A stretch of 64,000 bases of DNA from Hoeflea_A sp039025395 (GTDB lineage: Bacteria > Pseudomonadota > Alphaproteobacteria > Rhizobiales > Rhizobiaceae): contig JBCCOK010000022.1 of NCBI GenBank assembly GCA_039025395.1, positions 7,680 to 71,679 of the forward strand, in the 5' to 3' direction. The stretch's first letter is position 1, and each line of letters begins with the position of its first letter. Made by a program: the position numbers and the translations under genes. The notes beneath the pieces were generated by a model. It was not told where the DNA came from, made no database searches, and worked only from the letters and a program-made list of their open reading frames with translations. Of the stretch, positions 35,387-44,259 are shown in pieces.

Positions 35387-36223
35387 ATGCAGGGCACCCG
35401 GCACAGAATAGAGGCATTGCAGAAGGCGATTGCGCGGATCGACCGGCGTCATGAATCTTTTGCGCGCCACGCATGCCTGCATGCGGATGGCGGCGAAGGT
35501 GTATTCAATGTCGGTTCAATCGATGCGGCCTTCAAGGATGGATTTCCTGTCTTTGCGTTGCATGAGGTGCGCTGTTCGCTAACCCGCGATATCGGTGCGG
35601 CGACAGGTTTCGTCGCTGGCCTGATGGCCGGGTGCATGAAGCATCTGAAGGGAAGGATCGTGTGGATCTGCGATCCGGCATGCCGGCTTGACGGCGGGCG
35701 TCTTTTTCCGGCGGGCCTTGCCATGTTCGGGCTCGATCCGGCCCGCCTTTTGCTGGTCTGTCCTACGGATCTCAAATCTGCGCTTTGGGCCAGTGACGAG
35801 GCGGCCAAATGCGGCGACCTTGCCGGCGTTGTCTTTCAGGTCAAGGGCAATCCGGCATGTTTCGACATGACGGCAACGCGCCGGCTCATGCTCAAGGCGC
35901 AGCATAACGGGCTTTTTATCTGCATCCTGCGGCAGGGCGGGGGCGAGGAGGCCAATGCAGCAGCGACACGGTGGCATGTTCAGGCGCAGCCATCCGCGTC
36001 CGATCCGCAACTTGAGAAGGGTATCGGTGCGATGCGGCTGGACCTTGCCCTTGAACGCAACCGCAATGGTCATACGGGGCATTGGACCATTGCATGGAAT
36101 CAGCTCGAACACGGGTTTGAACATGTCCCAACGGATATTGTCGATCGCCCTGCCGCATCTTTCGACCGACCGAATGGCGCGCCGCAAATGGGGCAGGTCG
36201 TGGCGCTTGAACGGGCGTCCTGA
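35387..36223 (+). CDS. imuA: ImuA, mutasome accessory protein
   Basis: A 278-residue RecA/SulA-related accessory protein of the inducible translesion mutasome. In Caulobacter and mycobacteria (ImuA') it acts with ImuB and DnaE2 in damage-induced mutagenesis. Visible are HRIEALQKAIARI at the start, FALHEVRCS, a RecA-like core with GRIVWICDP and LDPARLLLVCP, and the acidic/aromatic C-terminus WTIAWNQLEHGF. The Walker A motif is not conserved, as usual for ImuA. The LexA box lies directly upstream, so it is SOS-controlled. Its last 101 bases overlap the start of imuB in another frame. Confidence 0.9.
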   Translation: MQGTRHRIEALQKAIARIDRRHESFARHACLHADGGEGVFNVGSIDAAFKDGFPVFALHEVRCSLTRDIGAATGFVAGLMAGCMKHLKGRIVWICDPACRLDGGRLFPAGLAMFGLDPARLLLVCPTDLKSALWASDEAAKCGDLAGVVFQVKGNPACFDMTATRRLMLKAQHNGLFICILRQGGGEEANAAATRWHVQAQPSASDPQLEKGIGAMRLDLALERNRNGHTGHWTIAWNQLEHGFEHVPTDIVDRPAASFDRPNGAPQMGQVVALERAS

Positions 36224-37739
36224 CGCGCCGCCCATCGCCGCGATTGCAAAAGTCAAGAACGCCATGCGGCTCGTTGCCGTCGATGGCCGTGGCCAAAAGA
36301 CGGGTTTGCAGGTGGAGCAGACGCTGAGCGATGCGCGTGCGCTGTGTCCGGATCTCGAGGTTTTCGACCACGATGAGCGCGCCGATGCGGCGCTGCTCGA
36401 AGCCGTTGCCGCATGGTGTGACCGCTATACGCCTCTGGTGGCGCTTGAGCGATTGCCGCAAACGGTTGCCGGAAGCTGCCACGGTCTGTTTCTCGACATT
36501 TCCGGCTGTGCCCATCTTTTCGGCGGCGAGGAAGCGATGCTCGACGACGTTACTGCCCGCCTGCGGATCGGCGGCCTGCTGGCCAAGGTGGCCGTCGCCG
36601 ACACGCCGGGGGCCGCCTGGGCGGTTGCACGCTACGGCGACAGGCCGGTGGTTCCGGCAGGCGGAAATGAAAAGGCACTGCTCGACCTGCCGCTTGCCTG
36701 CCTGCGGCTTGAAACACAGACGCTCGACATTCTCCGCAAGCTTGGGCTGCGTACGGTCGGATGTATTGCCGGCCTGCCGCGCGCCCCGCTGGCAGCGCGT
36801 TTCGGCAGCGGCCTTCTTTTGCGTCTCGATCAGGCGCTCGGCCGGGTGGAGGAGGCGATCTCGCCGCGCCTGCCGGTTCCCGAACTGTCGTCGGAACGGA
36901 TCTTTGGCGAACCGATTTCACTGCAGGAGGACATTGAAAGAACGGCGGCACAGCTTGCCGGCAATCTGCGCCAGCGCCTCGATGCACGCCAGCTTGGCGC
37001 CCGGCAGCTTGAGTTGAAGCTTTTCCGCGTCGACGGGCACGTCACCACCATTGCCGTCAGGGCAGCGAGCCCGGTCTATCATGCCGAGCGCATCGTCATG
37101 CTGTTTCGCGAGCGCATCGCCGGCTTCCATGACGATCTCGACGCCGGTTTCGGCTTCGATCTCATCCGTCTCAATATCGTTGAAAGCGAAGACCGCGGGC
37201 AAGAGCAGGCGGATCTTGGCGGCAATGCGGGCAAGGATCATGGTGCGGCTTTCTCAGGCCTTGTCGACAAGCTGGGCGCGCGCCTCGGCACCGACCGGGT
37301 GCAGCGTTTCGTGGCCGCTGATACCCATATACCCGAACGCAGCTATGGCCTCGTTGCGCAGGCCGCCGCAGGTGGTGCCGCTGCCGATCAGGCAGCTTTC
37401 TGGCGTGAGACCGATGCTGTCGAAGACCGTGGCGCGCCGCAGGTGATCACCCGCCCGATCGTGCTGTTCGAAAGGCCGGAGCCGGTAGAGGCCGTCGCCG
37501 AAGTTCCCGATGGTCCGCCGATCCGTTTCCGCTGGCGCAGAACGCTTTATCAGATCACCCGTTCGGAAGGGCCCGAACGCATTGCCTGTGAATGGTGGCG
37601 GGACGGGCGCAGCGGTCACAGCCGCGATTATTTCCGTGTCGAGGATGAAGAGGGTCACCGCTTCTGGATCTTCCGCCACGGCCTGTTCGGGCGCGAGACG
37701 CATACGCCCCAATGGTTCATGCACGGGCTGTTTGCATGA
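36123..37739 (+). CDS. imuB: ImuB, Y-family polymerase-like mutasome protein
   Basis: A 538-residue Y-family DNA polymerase homologue. The first motif reads RILSIALPHLSTDR, lacking the catalytic aspartates of active Pol IV/V, so it probably acts as a scaffold linking the beta clamp to DnaE2, as in its relatives. LFLDISGCAHLFGGE is the counterpart of the second polymerase motif. QLGARQLELKLFRVDGH lies in the little-finger region. The start at 36123 is chosen because MSQRILSIALPHLS is the family N-terminus; it makes a 101-nt overlap with imuA. Its stop overlaps dnaE2 (ATGA). Confidence 0.92.
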   Translation: MSQRILSIALPHLSTDRMARRKWGRSWRLNGRPDAPPIAAIAKVKNAMRLVAVDGRGQKTGLQVEQTLSDARALCPDLEVFDHDERADAALLEAVAAWCDRYTPLVALERLPQTVAGSCHGLFLDISGCAHLFGGEEAMLDDVTARLRIGGLLAKVAVADTPGAAWAVARYGDRPVVPAGGNEKALLDLPLACLRLETQTLDILRKLGLRTVGCIAGLPRAPLAARFGSGLLLRLDQALGRVEEAISPRLPVPELSSERIFGEPISLQEDIERTAAQLAGNLRQRLDARQLGARQLELKLFRVDGHVTTIAVRAASPVYHAERIVMLFRERIAGFHDDLDAGFGFDLIRLNIVESEDRGQEQADLGGNAGKDHGAAFSGLVDKLGARLGTDRVQRFVAADTHIPERSYGLVAQAAAGGAAADQAAFWRETDAVEDRGAPQVITRPIVLFERPEPVEAVAEVPDGPPIRFRWRRTLYQITRSEGPERIACEWWRDGRSGHSRDYFRVEDEEGHRFWIFRHGLFGRETHTPQWFMHGLFA

Positions 37740-40700
37740 CGGATGACGCAAACGGTTATGTGGAGCTTGCCGCCACCAGCAATTTTTCCTTTCTGCGTGG
37801 CGCGTCGCACCCGGAGGAGTTGGTGGCGCAAGCTGCCCGGCTCGGGCTTGCCGGGCTGAGCCTTACCGACCGCAATTCGCTTGCCGGCGTGGTGCGCGCC
37901 CATATGGCGGCCAAGGAAGCCAGACTTGCCTTTGCGCCTGGCTGCCGCCTGGTTTTTGCCGACGGCACACCCGATATCGCCGTATGGCCGCAGGACCGCG
38001 CCGCCTATGGCCGGCTATGCGAATTGCTGACCGTCGGCAAGCGCCGCGCTCCAAAGGGTGAATGCCATCTGACGCTTGACGATCTTGTCAAGCATGGCGA
38101 TGGGCTGATCATGGCTGTCATGGTGCCGCCGGTGCTGCCGGTCGTCGAGCCCGCCTGCCTGATGAGGCTCGGCAAGCATTTTCCGGATACGCTCTATCTC
38201 GCAGCCTGCTGGCATTACAAGGCAACCGATCAGCGGTTGCTCGCCGAAGTGTCGCGGCTTTCGGCACGCACCGGACTGAGGCTTCTGGCGCTGGGCGATG
38301 TCCTTTATCATCACCCGCAGCGACGATTCCTGCAGGATGTCGTGACCTGTATCCGCGAGCATCTGACGCTGCGCGAAGCGGGCAGGCTGCTGGAGCCCAA
38401 TGGCGAACGGCATCTGAAGTCCGAAGCGGAGATGCTGCGCCTTTTCAAGGGCTACGAACAGGCCGTTGCCGAGACCCAGTCACTATTTCGCCGGCTTAAC
38501 TTTTCGCTTGACGAGTTGCGATACCTTTATCCGGAAGAACCGACAGGCAGCAGTGACCCGCCGCAGATAACGCTGGAAAGGCTGACGGCCGCCGGCCTCA
38601 AGGAGCGCTATCGCGATGGCGCACCGGAAAAGGTTCTTGCAGCCCTCGATCACGAACTCGGCCTTATCCGCAAGCTCGACTATGCGCCCTATTTCCTGAC
38701 GGTCTACGACATTGTGCGTTTTGCCCGGTCGCAGAAGATCCTGTGTCAGGGGCGCGGATCGGCTGCCAATTCCGCGGTCTGTTTTTGTCTCGGAATCACC
38801 GAAGTCGATCCGGAAAAGGTCGATCTCCTTTTCGAGCGCTTCATATCGGAGCAGCGAAACGAGCCGCCGGACATCGATGTCGATTTCGAACATGAGCGGC
38901 GCGAGGAAGTGATCCAGTATATTTACCGCAAATACGGCCGCGACCGCGCCGGGCTTGCCGCCACAGTAATCACCTATCGCGGCCGGTCGGCGCTGCGCGA
39001 GGTGGGCAAGGTTTTCGAGCTCTCGGATGATGTGATCACTGCCATTTCCGGCACGCGCTGGGGATCGTCGTCGGCGAAGCTCGACGAGGACGACGCGCGC
39101 CGCGCCGGGCTCGATCCGGACGACAAACACCTCATGCAGGTGCTCGATATGGCGAGTGCAATTATCGGTTTCCCGCGGCATTTGTCGCAGCATGTCGGCG
39201 GTTTCGTGATTACCCGCGACCGGCTGAGTTCGGTTATCCCGATCGAAAACGCGGCGATGGATGACCGCACAGTGGTCGAATGGGACAAGGACGATCTGGA
39301 AAGCCTCGGTATGCTGAAGATCGACGTGCTGGGTCTTGGCATGCTGAGCTGCATCCGCAAGGCGTTTGAAATGCTCGAAGACCATTATGGACGCTACGAG
39401 ACCCTGTCATCGCTGCCGGATGAGGATGAAAATGTCTACGACATGATCTGCCGGGCCGACACGGTCGGCGTCTTCCAGATCGAAAGCCGGGCGCAGATGT
39501 CGATGCTGCCGCGGCTCAAACCCCGCACCTATTACGACCTTGTTATCGAAGTGGCGATCGTCAGGCCGGGACCGATCCAGGGCGACATGGTGCATCCCTA
39601 TCTGCGGCGCAGGCAGGGCAAGGAGGCGGTGACCTATCCGAAAGACGAGCTCAAGCAGGTTCTTGCAAAGACGCTCGGTGTGCCGCTTTTTCAGGAGCAG
39701 GCGATGAACATCGCCATTGTGGCGGCGAATTTCGAGCCCGGCGAAGCCGACAAGCTGCGCCGTGCCATGGCGACGTTCCGGCGGGTGGGCACGATTCATT
39801 CCTTCCGTATCAAGATGGTCGAAGGCATGGTGGCCAACGGTTATGACCGGGCGTTCGCCGAGCACTGCTTCAGCCAGATCGAAGGCTTCGGCGAATATGG
39901 ATTTCCCGAAAGCCATGCCGCCAGCTTTGCGCTGCTCGTCTATGTGTCATGCTGGCTGAAATGCTACTATCCGGATGTTTTTCTCGCAGCGATTCTCAAT
40001 TCCCAGCCGATGGGGTTTTACGCGCCCGCCCAGCTGGTGCGCGATGCGCGCGAGCATGCCGTCGAGATCCGCCCCGTCGATGTCAACCATTCGACATGGC
40101 TTTCGACGCTTGAAGCCGACGGTGTGCGCCCGCAGAAGGTAGCGGCACGCCACCGGGAAATGAAAACGGTGATGAAGAACACTCACGGCGTTCGTCTGGG
40201 CTTTCACCAGATCAAGGGTTTTGGCGAGCAGGATGCAGAGCAGCTGATCAGCAAGCGGGGCAGCGGCTACGACAGCGTGCGCGATGTGTGGATGCGCGCC
40301 GGCCTTTCGCGCCGGGCGATGGAGAAGCTTGCCGAGGCCGACGCCTTTTCTTCCATCGGGCTTTCGCGCCGCGACGCGATCTGGGCGGTGCGGGCGCTCG
40401 ATCCTCTGGGTGCGGCGGAACGCCTGCCGCTGTTTGCCATAGCCGATTCAAGGCAGTTGCAGCGCGAGCCGGAGGTGACGTTGCCGCCGATGCCGCTTGG
40501 CGAACAGGTCATCAATGATTACCGCAGCCTGACATTTTCCCTCAAGGCGCATCCGGTCTCCTTCGTGCGCAACAGGCTGAAACAGGCGGGCTATGTTCAA
40601 AATGCAGATCTTCAGGATATACGCGCCGGCCGTTCCGTAGCCGTGGCCGGGTTGGTGCTGGTGCGGCAGCGGCCCGGTTCGGCAAAGGGTGTTGTGTTCG

Positions 40701-41083
40701 AGACAATCGAGGACGAAAGCGGCGTTGCCAATGTGATCGTCTGGCCGAAGGTGTTCGAACGTTACCGGACCATCGTGATCGGCAGCCGGTTTGTCGGGGT
40801 GCGCGGCCCGCTGCAATCGCAGGAAGGGGTGATCCATGTGGTCGCCAACCGGCTTGAGGACCTGACACCCTTATTGTCCGGGCTTTCGGATACCGACCCG
40901 CAGATTGAAAGTCTGGCGCGCGCCGATGAGGTCAAGCGCGAGCAGATGGATCACCGGCAGCGGGTGAAGCCCGCGGCACGGCTTCGCGACCTGTTCGAGC
41001 AGATTTCGCGGCCTTGCGAAGCCGGCGATCAGGATCTTTCCGAAACGCGTAAAATCCTGCCGGGCGGCAGGAATTTTCATTAG
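37736..41083 (+). CDS. dnaE2: Error-prone DNA polymerase III alpha subunit DnaE2 (ImuC)
   Basis: A 1115-residue C-family polymerase that does the DNA synthesis in damage-induced mutagenesis. The PHP domain starts at residue 8 (VELAATSNFSFLRGASHPEE). The polymerase active site is PDIDVDFEHERREEV with Asp379, Asp381 and Asp383. Helix-hairpin-helix and OB-fold parts follow (about 840-1000, VAVAGLVLVRQRPGSAKG). It is shorter than DnaE1 and lacks its C-terminal beta-binding extension, as expected. The start at 37736 (MTDDANGYVEL) overlaps the imuB stop by 4 nt. It is the third gene of the LexA-controlled operon. Confidence 0.96.
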   Translation: MTDDANGYVELAATSNFSFLRGASHPEELVAQAARLGLAGLSLTDRNSLAGVVRAHMAAKEARLAFAPGCRLVFADGTPDIAVWPQDRAAYGRLCELLTVGKRRAPKGECHLTLDDLVKHGDGLIMAVMVPPVLPVVEPACLMRLGKHFPDTLYLAACWHYKATDQRLLAEVSRLSARTGLRLLALGDVLYHHPQRRFLQDVVTCIREHLTLREAGRLLEPNGERHLKSEAEMLRLFKGYEQAVAETQSLFRRLNFSLDELRYLYPEEPTGSSDPPQITLERLTAAGLKERYRDGAPEKVLAALDHELGLIRKLDYAPYFLTVYDIVRFARSQKILCQGRGSAANSAVCFCLGITEVDPEKVDLLFERFISEQRNEPPDIDVDFEHERREEVIQYIYRKYGRDRAGLAATVITYRGRSALREVGKVFELSDDVITAISGTRWGSSSAKLDEDDARRAGLDPDDKHLMQVLDMASAIIGFPRHLSQHVGGFVITRDRLSSVIPIENAAMDDRTVVEWDKDDLESLGMLKIDVLGLGMLSCIRKAFEMLEDHYGRYETLSSLPDEDENVYDMICRADTVGVFQIESRAQMSMLPRLKPRTYYDLVIEVAIVRPGPIQGDMVHPYLRRRQGKEAVTYPKDELKQVLAKTLGVPLFQEQAMNIAIVAANFEPGEADKLRRAMATFRRVGTIHSFRIKMVEGMVANGYDRAFAEHCFSQIEGFGEYGFPESHAASFALLVYVSCWLKCYYPDVFLAAILNSQPMGFYAPAQLVRDAREHAVEIRPVDVNHSTWLSTLEADGVRPQKVAARHREMKTVMKNTHGVRLGFHQIKGFGEQDAEQLISKRGSGYDSVRDVWMRAGLSRRAMEKLAEADAFSSIGLSRRDAIWAVRALDPLGAAERLPLFAIADSRQLQREPEVTLPPMPLGEQVINDYRSLTFSLKAHPVSFVRNRLKQAGYVQNADLQDIRAGRSVAVAGLVLVRQRPGSAKGVVFETIEDESGVANVIVWPKVFERYRTIVIGSRFVGVRGPLQSQEGVIHVVANRLEDLTPLLSGLSDTDPQIESLARADEVKREQMDHRQRVKPAARLRDLFEQISRPCEAGDQDLSETRKILPGGRNFH
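41055..41078 (+). terminator. Terminator-like hairpin inside the dnaE2 3' end
   Basis: A perfect 7-bp stem TCCTGCC-GGGC-GGCAGGA (41055-41072) followed by ATTTTC lies within the last nine codons of dnaE2, just before the TAG at 41081. It would end the mutasome transcript at the stop codon. Confidence 0.5.
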
Positions 41084-41090
41084 TCCTGTC

Positions 41091-41272
41091 CTCACGGTCG
41101 AACGCGGCTTCGCCGCTAACCTCCGGACGGGGCGGCCAATACCGGCGGGTGTCCCGCCGTGGACGACGCGCTAGCGCGCTTGCGGTGCTGCGCACAGAAT
41201 TCTTGCTCCAAGCGCGATCCGGGCAAGGAAAGAACAAAGCCTTCAGGCTTTGCAAGGCCAACCGACCGTGAG
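41091..41272. repeat. Palindrome-rich intergenic element with terminal inverted repeats
   Basis: A 182-bp element bounded by an exact 10-bp inverted repeat: CTCACGGTCG at 41091-41100 and CGACCGTGAG at 41263-41272. Inside are GCGGC-TTC-GCCGC (41104-41116), CGGCGGG-TGT-CCCGCCG (41143-41159), the 12-bp palindrome CGCGCTAGCGCG (41167-41178) and CAAAGCC-TTCA-GGCTTTG (41235-41252). It lies between convergent genes. It could be a MITE- or REP-like mobile repeat or a structured 3' region; no coding function is seen. Confidence 0.6.
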
Positions 41273-41304
41273 CGCAAACGAACCGCCGAAGGCGTGAGGG
41301 CACA

Positions 41305-41694
41305 TTATCGCCTCTCTCCCGGAGGCCGCGGGCGGGTCAGAATGAAGATGCTGACGGCGGAAAGAACCACAAGCTGAATAATGATGATGTAAGAGGCGAC
41401 GCCCGCCAGGATGCTGATGACAAAGACCGCGACAATGGCGACCATCGCAAGGATCTTGCCGCGGCGCGAGATCGCACGGTGAAGCTCCCAATCGCGAATA
41501 GGCGGGCCGAGACGCGGATGGTTGACCAGCCATTTGTGGAGCGCGGGTGAACCGCGCGCAAAACAGAAGGCTGCAAGGATCAGGAAGGGGGTTGTGGGAA
41601 GCAGCGGCAAGGCTATGCCGACAATACCCAGAGCAAGGCTGATGCAGCCGGCTGACAGCCATAGGAGCCGTAGCAGCCGGTTGCGTTTGAGCAT
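41305..41694 (-). CDS. YbaN-family (DUF454) inner-membrane protein
   Basis: A 129-residue membrane protein. SAGCISLALGIVGIALPLLPTTPFLILAAFCFARGS (14-49) is the DUF454/YbaN signature: two helices around a PLLPTTPF turn. HRAISRRGKILAM then leads to two more hydrophobic segments (about 82-118). The tail RPRPPGERR is basic. Function is unknown, although many genomes keep it near membrane-stress genes. It lies 11 nt after the stop-start gap of the PLP decarboxylase gene, same strand, so it may be a promoter-proximal or distal partner only by chance. Confidence 0.85.
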   Translation of the reverse strand: MLKRNRLLRLLWLSAGCISLALGIVGIALPLLPTTPFLILAAFCFARGSPALHKWLVNHPRLGPPIRDWELHRAISRRGKILAMVAIVAVFVISILAGVASYIIIIQLVVLSAVSIFILTRPRPPGERR

Positions 41695-41705
41695 GTGCCT
41701 AGCCC

Positions 41706-43124
41706 CTAATCCCTGTTCAGTTTGCGGGCGATTTCGCAGATTGTATCAAAAGCAATCTCGGCATCGTGTTCTTCCATCTCAAAGGGACCGGCCGCAAAGC
41801 GGATCACCTGTTGGCCCTTATGGACGGTCTGGGTCAGGTAAATGCGGCCGTCGTCGTTGATGGCATTGACGAGGTTTCGATTGAGGGCGTCGAGATCGCC
41901 CTGATAGCCGATCGGTGCGTAGCGGAAAGAAAACAGAGCCAGCACCGGCTTGGAGGTGATCTCGAAATCCGGTTCGTTGCCAAGCCGCTCAGCCAGTTCG
42001 GCCGTCCAGGCGACATGGTTGCGGATGCGGCTGCGCAAACCGTCGAGACCATAGGCGCGCAGCAGAAACCAGATTTTCAGGGCGCGGAACCGGCGGCCGA
42101 GCTGTACGGACCATTCGCTGAAATTGACCAAGCCCTCCTTGCCATAGGTCTTGAGGTATTCCGGCTGGATGGCAAGCGTCCTGACCAGATGTTCCGGCTC
42201 GCGCACGAAATGTGCCGAACACTCCATCGGCGCGCCGAGCCATTTATGCGGGTTGAAGACGATGCTGTCTGCGTCTTCAACGCCATCCCAAAGATGGCGG
42301 AACTCGGAGCATATCATTGCCGAGCCCGCCCAGGCCGCGTCGACATGAATATACAGATTTTCGGCGCGGCCAAGCGCGCACAGTTCGGCAACATTGTCGG
42401 TCGAGCCGACGGACGTGCCGCCGACACAGACAACGAGCCCGGCGGGTCTGTACCCGGCCTCGCGGTCGGCGCGAATGGCGGCGCGCAGACGTTCGGTGTC
42501 CATGGCGCCCTGCTCGTCGACCGGAATATGGACGAGGTTTTCCTGCCCCATGCCGGACACCCACATGGCCTTGTCGATGGAGCTGTGGGTGCCCTTGGAG
42601 GCATAGACGCGCAAGGGCGGTTGGCCGAAAAGGCCCTTCCGGTTGCCCTGCCAATCGAGTGCCTTTTCGCGCATGGTGAGGATGGCGCAAAGGGTCGCGG
42701 ACGAAGCGGTGTCCTGAAATGTGCCGCGGAAGCCGTCCGGCAAGCCGACAGCTTGGCGCAGCCAGTCGATCATCCGGACTTCGAGCTCCGTGGCGGCGGG
42801 CGATGTCTGCCACAGCATGCACTGCGCGCCGATCGCGGTCGCCAACTGCTCCGCGACGACGGCGGCGGGCGCGGCATTGCTGTTGAAGTAGGCAAAGAAG
42901 CGGGGATGCTGCCAATGAGTCATGCCGTTCGGAATAATGCGTTCGAAATCGGCAAAAATGGTTTCCATGTCATCGGCTGCATCGGGCGGGACCGCGCCGA
43001 TCATCCGGCCGATTTCGCCTGGTTTTACCTGCGAACGAACGGGCCGCTCTGAAATCGAATCGTAATAGTCGGCGGTCCAGTCGCTGGCACGGTGCGACCA
43101 TTTTCGGAAATCGGCTTTGTCCAT
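41706..43124 (-). CDS. Group II PLP-dependent (aromatic amino acid-type) decarboxylase
   Basis: A 472-residue cytoplasmic enzyme of the aromatic-L-amino-acid/tyrosine decarboxylase group. TSPAATELEVRMIDWL (108-123) and GTFQDTASSATLCA (134-147) are group II signatures. His180 (SKGTHSSIDKAM) stacks on PLP, Asp262 (HVDAAWAGS) binds its ring nitrogen, and Lys294 (NPHKWLGAP) forms the Schiff base, so it should be active. Substrate candidates are tyrosine, DOPA, tryptophan or phenylalanine. Sequence alone does not choose, and some members are aldehyde synthases. It is divergent from the TIM-barrel isomerase gene, with 251 bp between, in which no clear operator was found. Confidence 0.88.
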   Translation of the reverse strand: MDKADFRKWSHRASDWTADYYDSISERPVRSQVKPGEIGRMIGAVPPDAADDMETIFADFERIIPNGMTHWQHPRFFAYFNSNAAPAAVVAEQLATAIGAQCMLWQTSPAATELEVRMIDWLRQAVGLPDGFRGTFQDTASSATLCAILTMREKALDWQGNRKGLFGQPPLRVYASKGTHSSIDKAMWVSGMGQENLVHIPVDEQGAMDTERLRAAIRADREAGYRPAGLVVCVGGTSVGSTDNVAELCALGRAENLYIHVDAAWAGSAMICSEFRHLWDGVEDADSIVFNPHKWLGAPMECSAHFVREPEHLVRTLAIQPEYLKTYGKEGLVNFSEWSVQLGRRFRALKIWFLLRAYGLDGLRSRIRNHVAWTAELAERLGNEPDFEITSKPVLALFSFRYAPIGYQGDLDALNRNLVNAINDDGRIYLTQTVHKGQQVIRFAAGPFEMEEHDAEIAFDTICEIARKLNRD

Positions 43125-43375
43125 CGCTTCAGCTCCTCATGCGGCCGCCAGACCTTGGATCGATGTCGGATGTTAGGACACAATCTGCGCCTGATCGCAA
43201 ACGCATGTCGCGGACCGGCCATCGAACTTAGATAACGTGTTAAGTATATAGCGGCAAGCCGGACACGGTCACAAATGCTACATGCTGACCGCTTAAGACT
43301 ATCGATGCCGTAAACCAAAGTGCCGAAACATTATGTCCGGCGCACAACAGATCAAACATTAGACAGGTCAGGCCC

Positions 43376-44206
43376 GTGAACACCACCCAACTTCCAGTCC
43401 TGGGCGCCGCCCTTTCGATCAACAGCGCAGAACCGCTTCTGCCCTGGATCCGTGAGAAGAACCGCGACCTGGAGATCCAGGACTTCGTTTTTCCCGGTGT
43501 TCTCGACGCGCATTGGCGTGAGATCGCCCAGCGCTACGATCGCCTGCTTGATGGTCATCGGGGAAGGGTCGGCTTGCACGGTCCGTTCTTCGGGCTTGAT
43601 CTTGCAGCGTTCGATCCGCAGATCCAGGCGGTCATCCAAAGCCGGCTCTTGCAGGGTCTCGAAATCTGCGAACAGCTCACGGCAACCCAGATGGTCGTGC
43701 ATAGCCCTTTCACCGCATGGCATCACCAGAATTTTGGACATTCGAGCGGGTTGAAAGACCGCATATATGAAGCCTGCCACGAAAACCTGGCGCCGGTCAT
43801 TGCGCGGGCGCAAGACATCGGATGCACACTGGTGCTTGAGAATATCGAAGATGTCGACCCGGCAGAACGCCGTCGGCTGACACAGTATCTCAACAGCGAC
43901 AGCGTGAAGATTTCGGTCGATACCGGTCATGCCCATCTTGCCCATGACTGCGCGGGCGCACCGCCGGTGGATTACTTTATCAAAGATGCCGGCGCTGAGC
44001 TCGCTCATGTCCATATACAGGATACGGATGGCTATGCCGACCGACACTGGCTGCCCGGAAAAGGCAGGATCAATTGGCCGGCATTCTTTGAGGCGCTTGG
44101 CCGCAACGCAGCCAATCCGCATCTGGTTATCGAAGTGCAGGCACAATACCAAGCGACCATCCCCGAATGCGTTGCGCAATTGGAGGCGATGGGTCTGGCG
44201 CAGTAG
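43376..44206 (+). CDS. Sugar phosphate isomerase/epimerase family protein
   Basis: A 276-residue xylose-isomerase-like TIM barrel (AP endonuclease 2 fold). Likely metal ligands are the Glu of LVLENIEDVDP, the Asp-His pair in VDTGHAHLAHD, the His of HVHIQDTDG and the Glu of LVIEVQAQ, giving the usual two-metal site. Family members isomerise keto-sugars, inosose or hydroxypyruvate. No substrate can be named. The start is GTG at 43376, weakly preceded by CAGG. It is convergent with the flavoprotein gene to its right, and it is the only gene of its transcription unit as far as can be seen. Confidence 0.78.
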   Translation: MNTTQLPVLGAALSINSAEPLLPWIREKNRDLEIQDFVFPGVLDAHWREIAQRYDRLLDGHRGRVGLHGPFFGLDLAAFDPQIQAVIQSRLLQGLEICEQLTATQMVVHSPFTAWHHQNFGHSSGLKDRIYEACHENLAPVIARAQDIGCTLVLENIEDVDPAERRRLTQYLNSDSVKISVDTGHAHLAHDCAGAPPVDYFIKDAGAELAHVHIQDTDGYADRHWLPGKGRINWPAFFEALGRNAANPHLVIEVQAQYQATIPECVAQLEAMGLAQ

Positions 44207-44259
44207 CGCTCCTCATGCGCGCTTGGGGATACCGCAGGTCCGCGCCAAGATTTTGGCAA

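Noticed and set aside
41159..41377. Small frame across the palindrome-rich element
   Set aside because: It crosses several perfect hairpins and runs into the antisense side of the YbaN-like gene, with no protein-like sequence.
41766..43052. 428-codon open frame on the plus strand opposite the PLP decarboxylase
   Set aside because: It is antisense to a gene with an intact active site, and the translation lacks any recognisable motif.
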